From Calycina herbarum (lineage: Eukaryota; Ascomycota; Leotiomycetes; Helotiales; Pezizellaceae): 64,000 bases of DNA. Shown one piece after another: positions 26,264-39,291 of this stretch (positions within the stretch are counted from its first letter, which is position 1; every line of letters begins with the position of its first letter). Under the pieces are notes generated by a model. The model saw only the letters and a program-made list of their open reading frames with translations. It was not told where the DNA came from and ran no database searches. The stretch spans positions 1 through 64,000 of the forward strand of contig LLEY01000177.1 of the NCBI GenBank assembly GCA_001414485.1. Direction: 5' to 3'. The position numbers and the translations under genes are program-made.

Positions 26264-26676
26264 TATAACGAAACTCAAACGAACTAAACAAAGATAACTA
26301 AGTCTCGAAGGTTAGTATATAGGTAAGAAGTATAGATACGCTAGGTTGTTTACTTAGAAGTAAACTTATTACTTATATTAAAGATATTAAATAAGATAAT
26401 AAGATTAATAACTAAAGTTAAGTATAAAGCTTCTATCTAGTAGTAGACGTACTAGTCTTATATAGAACCCTTCGTACTATCTAGATCCTTATATAAGCAT
26501 AGATCTCTAGATCTTTATAAATCTCTTATAGAATCTAATAATAAGATCCTAGAATACTTAAATATCTTTATATTACTAATTCTCTCTTATATTACCTCTT
26601 ATTTCTTAGATATTATATCTTATCTTATTAGAGCGCTACCTAGACCTACTTACTATATATAACGTAATTTATAACA
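26264..26676 (-). repeat. 3' LTR of gypsy element 2
   Basis: It begins TATAACGAAACTC and ends TTTATAACA, the RIP-altered reverse complement of the gypsy 1 LTR ends. It is 413 bp long, followed by the CTATCTCCTTCTTAG internal boundary also seen beside the gypsy 1 3' LTR. Confidence 0.75.
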
Positions 26677-27119
26677 CTATCTCCTTCTTAGCTTAGTATA
26701 TTCTTACGTTTAAGTATAAGCTAAGAAACTTAGTTAAAGTACTAGTAGTATCCTTTTCTTTTATTATATTCTATCTTATATAGAAGAAGAAAGAAGAATA
26801 AATACTTCTTATAAAAAGTATTAAAATAGTTTATAATAAAATATTACTATATTCTTATTATACTTCTTAAAAGTATAGATATTTTATTAATTTCTTTTAA
26901 TCTTTTTAATATTTTAAATATATTTAATTAAAGCTAAAATATAATAGGACTAACGATGTCTAGGAGAGAAACGTCCTTTATACTAGTAACTAAGCCTTTA
27001 TTAAAAAATAAGAAGAGAAGCTAGAGAGAGAGAAGAAGAAGGTAATAACAAGGATTCTATAGTTATAAAAGTAGAAGGCCTTTCTAAAAGAAAGATAGTA
27101 TAAAATATTCTATTAAAAG

Positions 27120-27310
27120 CTTTATTTTCTTAATAAACTTAATACTATTAAAGAAGTAGAAAAAAAAGAGAAGAAGGAGAAAGAAAGAGAGGAATAAGAG
27201 TAGTAAGAGATAGAGGCTATCTATTTAGTAGCTTTACCTATTCTTACTAGTTTCTAATCTAAGATAGGTCTTAACCTAGCTTTCTTTAAAGCTTTTCCTT
27301 TAGACTAAAA
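27120..27310 (+). pseudogene. Remnant of the opposite-strand ORF in gypsy element 2
   Basis: On the strand opposite to this gypsy element's own genes, a frame reads a lysine/glutamate-rich stretch and then YLVALPILTSF, a stop, and SKIGLNLAFFKAFPLD. This lines up with the C-terminal tail of the opposite-strand ORF in gypsy element 1 (LAALPTPDVSD ... LGLDPAFLKSFP). Position relative to the 3' LTR is the same in both elements. The element is too mutated for a full frame to survive. Confidence 0.45.
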
Positions 27311-29769
27311 GATATAGATAAACCTAGGTTTTACTAGTAGAATCTCTAAAGTTCTACTAGGTAATAGTTAAGATTACTTCTTAGTTTCTAAGTATTCTCT
27401 AAGTATAGGTAATCTAACTATTTAATTAAATACTTAACTTATTCTCTAATAAGTTTATAGTTAAGAATTCTTTTAACTTTATATTTAGTATTTAGGTTTA
27501 CTAGTTAGATTTCTATATATAGAGCTAGTAGTACTCTTAGTAGTACTAGTTTAAGTAGAGATATATAGAATACTAGATAGATGTTTATTATTTATAATAG
27601 TATTAATTTATAATTTAAAGGTTCTCTAATCTATTTAATTTTAAATAGTCTAAGTTTTTTATAATCTAGTTTATTACTTAGTCTTTTTATATTAATATTC
27701 TTTTATACTAAGTAGACTTTATCTCTCTTTTTTAATATTAGCTTTTAACTATATTATTTATTATAATAGTATACGTTTCTTTTAGTAATAAACTATAAGT
27801 CTTTTATAAGTTCTTTATATAATCTCTTAATTTTTAAGACTTAAATATAAGTAAGCTAGTTATTAATAGTTATAAATAATAGTTCTTAATATACTATTAA
27901 TTTATATCTAAAGTTAATATAAAATAGTATAATAAGTATTATTTCTATTACTAAACTATTATAAGTAAACTATACTAAGAGTAGTAGTTTTACCTAGTTA
28001 TCTTACTAGTAGTTTATATAATAACAAAGGTATATTTCTACTACCTAGTTTATATATTCGTTTCCTCTATTTATCTAAGAGTAAAAAGATATAGAAAGCT
28101 TTCTTTTCGTACTTAATTATTCTATAAGAGTGATTTAAAATTTAGAGGTAAAGAGTTTACCTCTGTTTAAGAGTATTTCTTTTAGTAGTCTATGTTTTAA
28201 AACTACTTCTTTTAGAAATATAAATACTAATTCCTTAGCTATATTTAACTCTATATATAGTACTAAAATTATATATTTTATAAGTTATTTTATAATAACT
28301 AGGATTAAGTTATACTTAACTCCTATTATTAGATCTTTAGATTTTAGTACTTTAATAATAAAATTCTAAGATATTAATTTCTAAGATATTTATAGTATTA
28401 GAATAGTACTTATTTATTTATAAAGAGTATAGTAGAAAGTCTTATTCCTAGTATAAGTATTATACTCTACTATTACTTCCTTAACTAATATAGATAATCG
28501 ATTAATATAGTAGTATTACTTTATCTTTTAAAGGGTTTAATAAACTTCCTAGTATTTATAAGCTAGTACTAAATAATATTCTTTAATAAATTCTCTTATA
28601 TATAAATCTAGAATCTATAATTTCCTATTTCTATATCTTTCTTTATTATTATATTTATTTATAGTATAGTAAATATTAGTAAAATCTCTTCTCTAAACTA
28701 GATTAGATAATATATCTTCTTATTTAGCTAACTCTAACTAATCTTTTTCCTATATCTACTATATCTTCTTTTACTATAGATTGTTATTTCTTATAGTAGT
28801 AATTTTATAAATTATAAAAGCTAAATCTCTATTCTTAAGAGTTTTTAAGATTATAATCTTCTTAAACTTCTTATTTCCTTTATATTTAGGTTTCTAGCTA
28901 AGAGTATTAGCTTAAGTGTTTAATATTTCTTTTATATAATAAATAATAATATTAAATCCTTCTAATATCTCTGTCGATCTAGCTAACTATCTAGTTATAA
29001 GTTTCTTAGTTATTATAAATATTCTAAAGTTCTTATAATTAGATAGAACTATAACTTAGTATTGTACTAACTATAAATAGATTCTCTAGTATTCTAAAGC
29101 TAATATTATAATAAGTAATTCTTTATTAAAGATACTATAGTTTTATTATACTAGATTAAATATTTTAAAATAATATATAATAGATATAAGTTTTCCTTTA
29201 TTATTTAGTTATAAATAAATTATACCTACTACTATATCTAAGACGTTTATTTTAATTATACTAGGCTTATTTATATTAAAATTATATAGAATAGGTTTTT
29301 CTATAAACCTTACTTTAATCTTCTAAAAAACGTTCTTAACTTATTTATTCTATATAAACTTAATAGCCTTTTTTACTAGTACTAATATTAGTTTAGTAAT
29401 CTTTATATAGTCTTAGATAAATAGATAATAGAAGTTTATAAATCTAAGAAAGAACTATATATTCTTAATATTCTCTAGTAACTTCTAGTTTAAGGTATCT
29501 TAGATCTTTACTAGATCTATTTCTATTTTCTCTAAACTAAATACCTATTTTAGAAAAAGCGTCTAAGTTACTCTAAACTTATATTTTAAGAGTTTTAAAT
29601 AAGAGTTTACCTTTATAAGTTATTATAGAACTTCTTTAATATATCTCTTATATTCTTCTTCTTTTTCTAAGAAGATTAAGATATTATCTAAATAATAGAT
29701 TACTATTACTCTTAGAAGATCTTTTAAAATATTATTATTTTATTTCTAATATAGAACTAGTATATTATA

Positions 29770-31634
29770 TAACGTAGTATACTAGGACCTTGTAATTATT
29801 AGAACCTCGTGAATTTTTTCCTACTCTACTACTTTAAAATATAATAAAACTACTATAATATATTAAATTAATTAAAACTACTTAGAATCTAATAAACTAG
29901 ATATATCTATAACTTCTTAATATATCTACGTATTATAACCAGTTTTTCTATAAGTACTATAACGTCGCTAAGTCGTTTATCCTTTATCTTCTCTACTCTC
30001 TCTAGAGCGCTTATTACGTTAAACCTGCTCCTCTATATTCTTCTAAGCTAATCCGTCCTATATATCCTCTATAGTAAGTATACCTCCTTCTTAGACATAG
30101 GTATTTTTAGCTCTCTAGCGTTTACTAAGGGCTTTATTTACTATTCGAAGTATATAGACCTTAGCTGATAAGAGAGTTACCTTATAAGCTAATCGCTTTA
30201 TATCTTTTACTAATAAAGCGATTATCTAGAAAATAGGTGTTAGCGAGCTTCTCTAGTAACGAGTAATACGATCCTTAATAAGTGTTGATTATAAAAGAGC
30301 TTTAGAAGGGTTATGAGGAGTCTAGGAGACCTAAGGGGTAGCGTCGGTAGAGGAGGGTCTAGTAGATATAGGAGTCTATAACTTAATATTAAGCTTTAAG
30401 ATTATAGTCTAGGGTTCTAGAGGCACTAGACCTGCTCTATAGAACCTAGCTTTAGCGTTTTAGGTTATTATTAACTAGTTATAAGCTATGTAAAATATAA
30501 GAAAGAACTCGACCTTAGTAATATAGTTTATATAAGCCTTAATAAAGGTCTCGATTTAACGTCTATATATACGTTTAAGAATACTAAAATATCTAACGTC
30601 GAGTAGCTAGGTTAGATAAGACAAATAAGAAGGTAAGTAAAGAGTAATAATATTATATAACTTATAATACTCTTAGAATACTACTAATTTATAACTCTTA
30701 TACTTATCTAGAACTAATATTCGATATAGCTCTTTTATATAACTACGAGTATACTTATTAAAGTATTCTAGCTATTCTAAGCTTATCTTATTATTAGTCT
30801 ATCTATTACTAGTTAGTTTAATAACCCAGTTATTAGGAAGACCGCTCTTAGTATACTAACTAGTAAGGTGATTTTTCCCTTGAACTACTAAGAATAGAGA
30901 GATGCTTAAACTCTCTCTATTAATATAGACAATTGCTATAGCCTATTCCCGATTACCTAGCTAGACAGCCTTATCTCTACTACGTCGATCAGCGTATATA
31001 ACAACTATTCCAGTATAGATAACACCTATTATAAAACTAGTCTTATTAAAGTTATAGAAATCGTAGTCTTAGATTCTATATTTCGTCTATATATTCTCTA
31101 CTAGTCGAAACCACGTACTGATTAGCTTAGGATCTTCGTATAAAGCTCTTTAGAAATCGTAAACGCGATTAAAACGCGTCTTTAGTTCTAAACGTTATTA
31201 TATAAATCGTTATACCTAGTTCTTTCTAACACGTTATCCTTTATATAACTGAAGTATATAATTTACTATATCTTCTATACTACCTAGCTAGGGCGTAAAT
31301 CCTCTTATATCTAGATTAAGTATATTTTAAATAATTACCTCCTCTTCTATTATAGTTATTTTATAATTTACTAGCCAGCGTTCGCTAAGAGTAGTTTAAC
31401 TAGCTATTCTATTAGTAAGTATAGAATAAGAGACTCTATATAGCTTCGTAGCTTTACTACGGTTTATTCGTTTAGATAATTAAATAGTTTTAATAACTAG
31501 GATAATTCGAGCTTCTTAGGTTTAAGATTCTATTAAGTAGTTGTTAAGAAAACGTGTATTAAAGTTGAAGATAGTAAGATAGGGAAAAAATTTATAAGGT
31601 TCTAATAATTACGAGGTCCTGGTATACTACGTTA
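29770..31634 (-). mobile_element. Pogo/Fot-like transposon copy D (1,865 bp)
   Basis: Ends are TAACGTAGTATACTAGGACC (29770) and GGTCCTGGTATACTACGTTA (31634). The total is 1,865 bp counting the TA ends. The duplicated subterminal motif (TAGRACCTCGTRA) differs from the other copies. The transposase is on the minus strand, with its catalytic block near 31030-31075 now reading NFNKT instead of NFDET. It is inserted in the gypsy 2 reverse transcriptase just upstream of the YLDD box. Confidence 0.85.
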
Positions 31635-34600
31635 GTTTAAATAGTATTACTATATATTTATAAAGATCTAATAGTAACGTAAATACTATTTTCTATTTAT
31701 CTTTAACTTTTATTTATATAAGTCTATAAGTGTTTTATTAATCTAGTTTTATAAACTATACTACTTTATCTAACTTATCTTATAAGTATTAGCTAAGTAG
31801 TAGTAGATAAGTATTCTTAACTATAATATAATTTACTTCTTAGTAATTAATATATACTCTCTTTTCTAGGTTGTTTTTTTTCTTAATAATAAGTATATTT
31901 CAGATAATTAGTAATTTAGATTTCCTAATATATCCTTTTTTAATATCTTCTCTTATATAACTTTCTATTTTTTATAGACTTTTCTAGTTATATAACTGAA
32001 GCTTTACTTTAAGAAGTAATAACTCTCTTTTAATTTAATCTTATAATTCTATAAGCGATGTTCTAGTAAAGCTTATAAGTCTTCTAGGTTTTTAAACAAA
32101 GCTTTAAATTCTTTATACTATATAGGTATTTCGTTATTAGCTGTCTTACTAACCTGTAGAGGACCTTAGATAAGGTGTCTTAATATCTTAGAAGAGATAG
32201 TACTAATCTTATTCTAGTCTTATAGTTATAATTATAAACTTATATAATTATATTAACTAAAGACTATTACTTAAGCCTTCTAGTTAATATCTAGATTATA
32301 TTCCTAAATCTATAATATACTAAGTATTACTTCCTTACTTTTTATTTTAATAATATCGAATTATATATCTAAGTAGTATTCTTTAATATTAACTTTTATT
32401 AAAATAGTCTACTAATTAATAACTCTATTTTAGTATATAACGTCTATTTTATTAACTACTCTAAGGTAGTATAGCTTTATACCTTTAATTAAGACGTTTA
32501 GCTTTTTTAAAGCTATTAGAGAAATAAAGTTACTTATTACTTCTAAGTCTATTATAACTCTTAACTCTTTTCCTCTTATTTTCATAGTTACTACTAACTG
32601 TCTTTCTTTAGAAGTAGTATTTAATTCCTTTTTTATAAAGTATATCTTAAATCTTTAGCTATTTCTATTTCCTTAACTAGACTTTAAGATAAAGGTTACC
32701 TTTTCTAAATCTATAGAAACTACTTTATATTTTACTCTATATTCTATAATTTGTCTTAGTTCTAGTAGAGTTCTAATAAATCGTTTTTCTATAGACTTAT
32801 AAAATATAGTATTTAGATAATATTATATCTAATTACTTGTAGTTTTATTTATAGTTTCTATAAACTATAATTCTTTAACTATTAAGTAGTAGAGCTCTAG
32901 TTTAATATAATAAACCTTAAATATTCTTTCTCTATTATCTTCTTTTAAAGAGCTTAAGAAGAATATTACCTTTTTGTTATTAGAAAAGGCTATCTTATAT
33001 ATTAGACTATCTTCTATAGTTCTCTCTAGTTCTAGAAAGGTTCTAATAAAACATCTTTCTATTAACTAGTCTAACGTAGTACGTGGTTTATACCGAACCT
33101 ATTTAATAGTTATTCTTTATAAGGTTTTAGTAACCTATTATTCGCCTTCTTTTAGTTAGTAAAATTCCTAGATTAGAGTAGCTTAGAGGTCTACTTAAAT
33201 AACTCTAAATATCTACTAATCTTCTAATCTCTTAAATAGTATTACTATTCTCTTTTCTACTCTTAATACTTAATATATTTTATTAATTTCTAACTTATAG
33301 TCTTAACTAGGTAGGTAGGTAGTAATATTTAACTTTAGATATCTATTATATTCGTTAAATCCTTCTAGATAATACTACTAATATTTAGCGATATTATTCT
33401 TTAGACTAGTAACCGTCTATAAGTCCCTCTTCTCTAGGTAATCGTTTAGTACTATCTATTCTAGTCTAGGTTTCTTAAGTTCAGTAGTCTCTCTTCTAGT
33501 AATAAGACTAACTATTGTTACTTAGTCTTATTTATTCTAAATAATTATATAAGTTATTAAGACTATAGAGTTAATCTCTTAAGTAGAATATAAGCTTTAA
33601 AAGTTAGATTTCTAGTTTTCTATATATACTTATCTATTTCCTCTCTTAAAAGTTCTAATAAATACCTATATCTCGTCTTCTTTAGACTTATATATTCTTA
33701 GATCTACTTCTAATAAGTCAGATACTAATTCTAATAACTCTAATAAACTTGTTAATAGTAGCAATTTATATTCTACTTAAAGAGGTAATTTATAATCTAT
33801 TTCTAACTATATATTATAATATTTTTCGAGTAGTAGATTCTTATTATTATTAGTATCCTAAACCCTCCTAGCTTATAACTCGATTCTATCGTCTAGCTAT
33901 ATATATATAGCGCTTACTAATATATCTATAGCGTCTATTTCAATCTACGTACTATATTCTCTAGCTTCGAGCTCTTTATCTATAAGTTTAATTTTATCGA
34001 ATAGAGCTACTTCTTTTTAAACTATAACGTTAACCTGTTTTTTCTCTTTAAAGTCTTTCTTCTTACTATACTTATTTACTCTATAACTAGAAAGGCTATA
34101 GTTATAATATAAGTTCTACTTATATTAACGATTTCGCTCTTCTTAAGAAAGTCCTTCTTTCTTTAGAAAAGTTCTCTTCTATATAGCGTTTACCTTCTTA
34201 CTATACTTAGTATAAAAGTACTTCTACTTTTCTAACTCTCTACTCTTTTCCCCGTGTCTAGAGTTACTCTTTCTAAATTCATATAAGTAGTTATCTAACT
34301 AGACAACTTCCTTAATTATATCTATAATAGTTAAGAACTATATATTCTATTTAGTTATCTCTTTATAAATATATACTTTTAATCCTCTATAAAAGAGTTC
34401 TATAAGAGCGATAGTATCTTATCTTAATTTCGTTTTATAACGTTAGAATTTATTAGTATAATCTATTACTAATCTGGTTTAGTATAGATCTAAAAGCTTA
34501 TATATAGTAGTTTAGATAGCGTCGAAGTCTTTAAAAACCTTTCTAATAGTTATCTTAAATCCTCTCTAAGATTTAAATATAATCTTAGTTAATTCTATTT

Positions 34601-35022
34601 TTTTATTTTTATTCTTATTCTTAAAGAAGTTCTCTAAATATAACTAAGCCTATTCTAACGCTAATCCCCTAAGGTAGGAGATAGTAAAGATAGTTTATAA
34701 ATTATAATTATCTTTGAATTTATTAGAATTAAAGTTAAAGTAGATATCTATTTAGAGAAGGAATAAGTCGAGTTTCTTTCGTTTCCTATAATACGTATCT
34801 AGTATCTTAACTTTAATAGACTTAAGTGCTTTAATCTTATAGAGCTCGGGAGTGTCTAATATACTAATATTATCGTCGTTCCTAGGTAACTATATACTAG
34901 TAGGTATTCTTCTAGTAGTACTTCTAGATATTCCTATAACGTTAACCCGACTAGTATTTAAGCTAGCTACGGCAGAGGTTACTAGGGCTATAGCGACTGA
35001 ACTTCTAAGCAGGTGCTTAAAG

Positions 35023-35451
35023 TATAACGAAACTTAAACGAACTAAATAAAGATAACTAAGTCTCGAAGGTTAGTATATAAGTAAGAAGTATAGATATAC
35101 TAGGTTATTTACTTAGAAGTAAACTCGTTACTTATATTAAAGATATTAAATAAGATAATAAGATTAATAACTAAAGTTAAGTACGAAGCTTCTATCTAGT
35201 AGTAGATATACTAGTCTTATATAGAACTCTTCGTACTATCTAGATCCCTATATAAGTATAGATCTCTTATAGAATCTAATAGAATCTATTACGTAACTTC
35301 TAACAGTTATCTAATAGTAAGATCCTAGAATACCTAAATACCTTCGTATTACTAATTCTCTTCTATATTACCTCCTATTTCCTAGATATTATATCTTATC
35401 CTATTAGAGCGCTGTCTAGACCTACTTACTACGTAAATATAATTCGTAATA
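35023..35451 (-). repeat. 5' LTR of gypsy element 2
   Basis: It begins TATAACGAAACTTAAACG and ends ATTCGTAATA and is 429 bp long. It pairs with 26264-26676. Length differences come from small indels in the middle. Confidence 0.75.
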
Positions 35452-37076
35452 GTCTATTATATCGAGCCTGTTCCTCTGTCTCTTTTTAAGCTAATACGTT
35501 CTACGTATTCTCTATAGTAAGTATACCTCCTTAATAGACCCGAGTCTTTTTAGCTCTACGACGCTTACTAAGGGCTTTATTTACTACTTAAAGAGTACGA
35601 ACCTCTGCTAATAAAAGGGTTACTTTATATACTAACCGCTCTATACTCTTTACTAACATAGTAACTGTTTAAAAAATAGACGTTAGTAAGCTTCCTTAAT
35701 AACGTATAATATAATTCTTAACTAAAGTTGTTTATAAAAGAGTATTAGTTAGATTATAAGAGATCTATAAGACCTAAGAGTCAGCGTCTATAGAAGAGAG
35801 GCTAGTAGGTATAGGAGTTTATAATTAGATATTAAGCTTTAATATTATAGCGTAGAGATTAAAAGATACTAAGCTAGCTCTATAGAATCTAGCCTAGGCG
35901 TTTTAAGCTATTATTAATTCTAAATATACTACTTTAAAAGTAAGAAAGAACTCGACCTTAGTAATATAGTTAATATAAGCTTTAATAAAAGTCTTAATTT
36001 AGCGACTATATACCTATTTTAATATACTAAAACACCTAATATCGAGTAGCTAAGTAAGATAAGAAGAGTAAAGAGATAGGTAAAGAGTTATAATATTATA
36101 AGTCTTATAATACTCTTAGAATTCAGCTGATTTATAACTCTTATATCTATCTAATACTAGTATTCGATATAGACCTCTTATATAAGTAGTAGTATACTTA
36201 TCGAAGTACTAAAGCTATTCTAGACCTGTTTTATTATTTATCTATCTATTATTTATAGGTTTAATAACCTAGTTATATAGAAGGCCGCTCTTAGTATACT
36301 AATTCTTAAGATAATTCTTCTCTTAAACTACTAAAAATAGAGGCACGTTCTAACCCTCGCTATTTATATAAAGTAATTATTATAGCCTATTCTCGATTAC
36401 CTAGCTAAACTACCTTATCTCTACTACGTCGATTAGTACGTGTAATAACTATAGCTAGGCTTATAATACCTATTATAAAGCCTGTCTTATCGAAGTTATA
36501 GAAGTCGTAATCTAAAATACTATATTTTACTCTTATATTCTCTATAAGTTAAAACTACGTACTAATAAGCTCTAGATCTTCGTATAAGGCTCTTTAAAAG
36601 TCGTAAACACGATTAAAACGCGTCTTTAATTCTAGTCAACGTTATATAAATCGAGATACTTAGAGCTTACTAACACGTCTTCCTCTCCGCGATTCGAGGA
36701 TATAATTCGCTATATCTTCTATACTAGCTAGCTAGGGCGCAAATCCTCTTATATCTAGATCAAGTATATATTAAATAATCACCTCCTTCTCTAGGTTGTT
36801 TAATTTAAGGTTTAGTAGTAGACGTTCGTAAAGAGTAGTATAACTGTTTATCGAAGTCGGAGCGTAGATTTAGGAATATTATAGATTTTCGTAGTAGACC
36901 GACAACTTAGCTTTTTAGCTATACAGATAGCCTCGATAGCTAAGATGATTCGTACTTCTTATGTTTAAATTTCCATTTAGAGCGGTTAAGAAAACGCGTG
37001 TTAAAGTTAGAGTGTAGTTGGTGGGGGAAAAGTGCGCAGAGTACTGATATGCGCAGGGTACTGATGAACCACGTTA

Positions 37077-37500
37077 GTAGTTAGCTAGAAAGTTTTGTTA
37101 TTTCACTATTATATACGTTGAGGCTCCTTTTAATATTATAACATGTTCTATTATAACCACGTACATTACAACACATGAGAGAAGTTGCCTATGAGACTTC
37201 TTGTAATTGGAGATCCGTGCTAATTTGTCAAGAATGGGGGATGGAAGTGATGATTTTGATCTGTGTATTGATGGATTCGATGATTTCGAGTCTAAGTTGT
37301 CTATACGGACAAACAGTCTAAATATGTTCCAAGGGCTTATTAAGCACCAAGATTTGGCCCCCAAATCACCTGATTTCTGACATAATTGATCCTCTAGAAT
37401 ATTTGTGGAACCGAGTGATCCAGCAGTACATACACTTCGCCAGGGAAACGCACATATAATAATAGTGTCTTGCACTCCGATTCACGACCAGTTATCAGCA
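37077..37500. other. Cluster edge, 3' flank of the acyltransferase
   Basis: Composition rises to gene-like values from about 37120. No convincing gene is seen. The minus-strand frame at 37098-37475 shows no family motif and overlaps the expected 3' untranslated region. Confidence 0.4.
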
Positions 37501-39039
37501 CTATCCAACAAATTCTGTAACCTTGCTCCACTCAGTATGACTCTTCAATCCCTCGAGGTCATCTTCCCTCAAACAGACAAGCACCATAAGATCTCCATTC
37601 TCTGGCGGCATGAAGTAAACACACCCAAGTATTGGCGCAAGATTTGGCCTTCTCACGAACTGTGGCACACCTAGGGGACCAAAGGAAACAAAAAACTCGG
37701 CTTGAGAGACAGTCGAAGAACCAATATCGACATCTTGGCTAAATAATCCGCCGCCATATAAAACAAGGGATTTATTAGGCTCGTTGGCAATCAAAGTGGC
37801 ATAACTACGCACTGAAATTGCGTTGTTTGCGTCGTTGAGGTCCTTTCGCAACCGACGGGTAACTGCTGAAAGTGGGAGTTCATCAATCTCCTTCAGAGTC
37901 AAACGGGTACCTGAGTGCGATACCATGTGGCCCATGTACTCGAAAGGTACTCCCATCGCTCTACGAGAATCGATAGCACGACTGAATTTGGACGTTGATT
38001 CTGGTGATCGTCCGTTACCCATCCGCAAAGCCGAGATACATTTCCAGTAGAATGCACCAAGCGCGTCATTACTGGAGATGAAGGGCACAGATGTATCGTA
38101 ACCCTCAGGCTCCATTGCCATCGCTTTAATTCCGGGAACTGCAGAGCTAGAGAAACGAAAGTATGCCCATGTGGGTTTCCTTCCGGGGAGCACAGTAACC
38201 TGCGGTGGTGGACTTAGTGGTTCATGTAACTTCAGGTGCTTGAGATTCTTCATCGGTTCTTCGGGCCCAATGAGTGGAATGACTGTAGTTCGATCTCTGT
38301 TTCCCTGCTCGATAGCTTGAGACGTGAATTCATCACCGTTCAAGGCCGTTGCGAAGAGTTTGATAATCTGCATCAATCCGCTTGCATCGATTATGTTATG
38401 TTGTGCCGAAAATGTTAGAAGACCGCCATTAACGAAATTTGCTTGTACTGCAATGATCGGCCCAGGATTCTCCGGCGAGTCTTCATAGCGTGCCGGAAAT
38501 CCATCAAAAGGAGCCAGCATTTTACCATCAAGCATGGAACATGGAGCTCCAGCTTGTAGAATTTCGACGTAGGAAGGAGGAGAATCTTCGTAGTGTTTGA
38601 TACGCAGGATGTTATTTGGTGATTTGGCCGTAGCTGGCCATGGAACGGGCTTGAACAGACCCGAATTACCTGGTCCGCTACCCTCGTTTATAATAGCACC
38701 AACGAGCCATGGAAAGTGGAACGTGACTTTTTCCACTGCGATTTGTAGTGTCCGGATCATTGTTTCTTGAGCGGCTTTGTCGGGGACCTTAAATCCAAGG
38801 GTGCCATGGTTGTAAGTCTTCAGTATGGGAAGTTGCCCGATTGCATCTTGGAACAACGACATCGAAGCAGCTGTGGGATGAAGTGAGAATGAGTTGAAAA
38901 AGGAGTTTGAGGTTTTGGGGGCGTCAAGTCGGAAAGATGGCATAAATTCTGATGAATGTTGTAGGATATATATGGACCAAGGGTTTGTTGTTAAAATATT
39001 GGTTAAGCGAAGATGGACAAGGATTCGGCAACCCATCAA
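37501..39039 (-). CDS. HXXXD acyltransferase (trichothecene 3-O-acetyltransferase-like)
   Basis: An intronless frame of 512 codons. I prefer the Met at 38943 (MPSFRLDAPKTSNS), giving 480 residues, the usual length for this family; the first 32 codons look like upstream sequence. The catalytic HXXXD motif is HNIID (codons 214-218 from 39039, 182-186 from 38943) followed by ASG, as in fungal TRI101-like/transferase-family enzymes. A DVDIGSS block stands where the family has its second, structural DFGWG-type motif. Such enzymes move acetyl or longer acyl groups from CoA to a hydroxyl of a metabolite in the cytosol. It is divergently arranged with the FAD monooxygenase, from which its start is about 350 bp away, suggesting shared control. 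The likely substrate is the cluster product; that is inference. Confidence 0.85.
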   Translation of the reverse strand: MMGCRILVHLRLTNILTTNPWSIYILQHSSEFMPSFRLDAPKTSNSFFNSFSLHPTAASMSLFQDAIGQLPILKTYNHGTLGFKVPDKAAQETMIRTLQIAVEKVTFHFPWLVGAIINEGSGPGNSGLFKPVPWPATAKSPNNILRIKHYEDSPPSYVEILQAGAPCSMLDGKMLAPFDGFPARYEDSPENPGPIIAVQANFVNGGLLTFSAQHNIIDASGLMQIIKLFATALNGDEFTSQAIEQGNRDRTTVIPLIGPEEPMKNLKHLKLHEPLSPPPQVTVLPGRKPTWAYFRFSSSAVPGIKAMAMEPEGYDTSVPFISSNDALGAFYWKCISALRMGNGRSPESTSKFSRAIDSRRAMGVPFEYMGHMVSHSGTRLTLKEIDELPLSAVTRRLRKDLNDANNAISVRSYATLIANEPNKSLVLYGGGLFSQDVDIGSSTVSQAEFFVSFGPLGVPQFVRRPNLAPILGCVYFMPPENGDLMVLVCLREDDLEGLKSHTEWSKVTEFVG

Positions 39040-39291
39040 AATTTGAAACTCCGCCAGCTCTGATGCTTAGATTTGCAGAAACAATTAGTCCGGCATATTC
39101 CTAACAACTTCGAAGAGACCTCAGCACAAGAATACTGTTCTTATAGGCACCAAAAAAAATCTTCATCAAACATAATCGAAAACATAAACCCGTCGGGTTG
39201 TGTACATATGAGCATTTTTCACTTGATCATCACGGAGTCATCACATTGCCCTCTCTCGACTTTCAAACCCTAACCCCACTGAACACTTATC
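38944..39291. promoter_or_regulatory. Shared intergenic promoter region, acyltransferase/FAD monooxygenase
   Basis: About 350 bp separates the two divergent start codons. Head-to-head spacing of this size in fungal metabolite clusters usually means common regulation. No specific operator could be assigned. Confidence 0.4.

Larger units (their letters stand above)
26264..35451 (-). mobile_element. Ty3/gypsy LTR retrotransposon 2, minus strand, containing a pogo copy
   Basis: The LTRs are 26264-26676 (3' LTR in element orientation) and 35023-35451 (5' LTR), reverse-complement relatives of the gypsy 1 LTRs. The flanking pentamers GCTTA and GTCTA fit a GCCTA target duplication in which each copy has lost one C to T. 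Landmarks on the minus strand include a degraded gag zinc knuckle near 34080-34125 and a YYLDN reverse-transcriptase box near 29674-29704. The internal region is more degraded than in gypsy 1. A pogo copy sits inside the reverse transcriptase. Confidence 0.8.
26019..37076 (-). mobile_element. Pogo/Fot-like transposon copy C, split by a gypsy element
   Basis: The left end TAACGTAGTTTATTAGTAC is at 26019 and the right end GTACTGATGAACCACGTTA at 37076. The right terminus is much less mutated and shows the duplicated motif ATCAGTACYCTGCGCA clearly. Subtracting the gypsy insertion (26264-35451) and one 5-bp duplication gives exactly 1,865 bp. The transposase is on the minus strand, mostly between 35452 and 36850. 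The element ends about 30 bp before the composition changes into the gene cluster. Confidence 0.85.

Noticed and set aside
34852..35037. 61-codon plus-strand ORF beside the gypsy 2 5' LTR
   Set aside because: It is antisense to the start of gag (matching the MALATPAVVA region of gypsy 1). The hydrophobic look comes from reversed codons.
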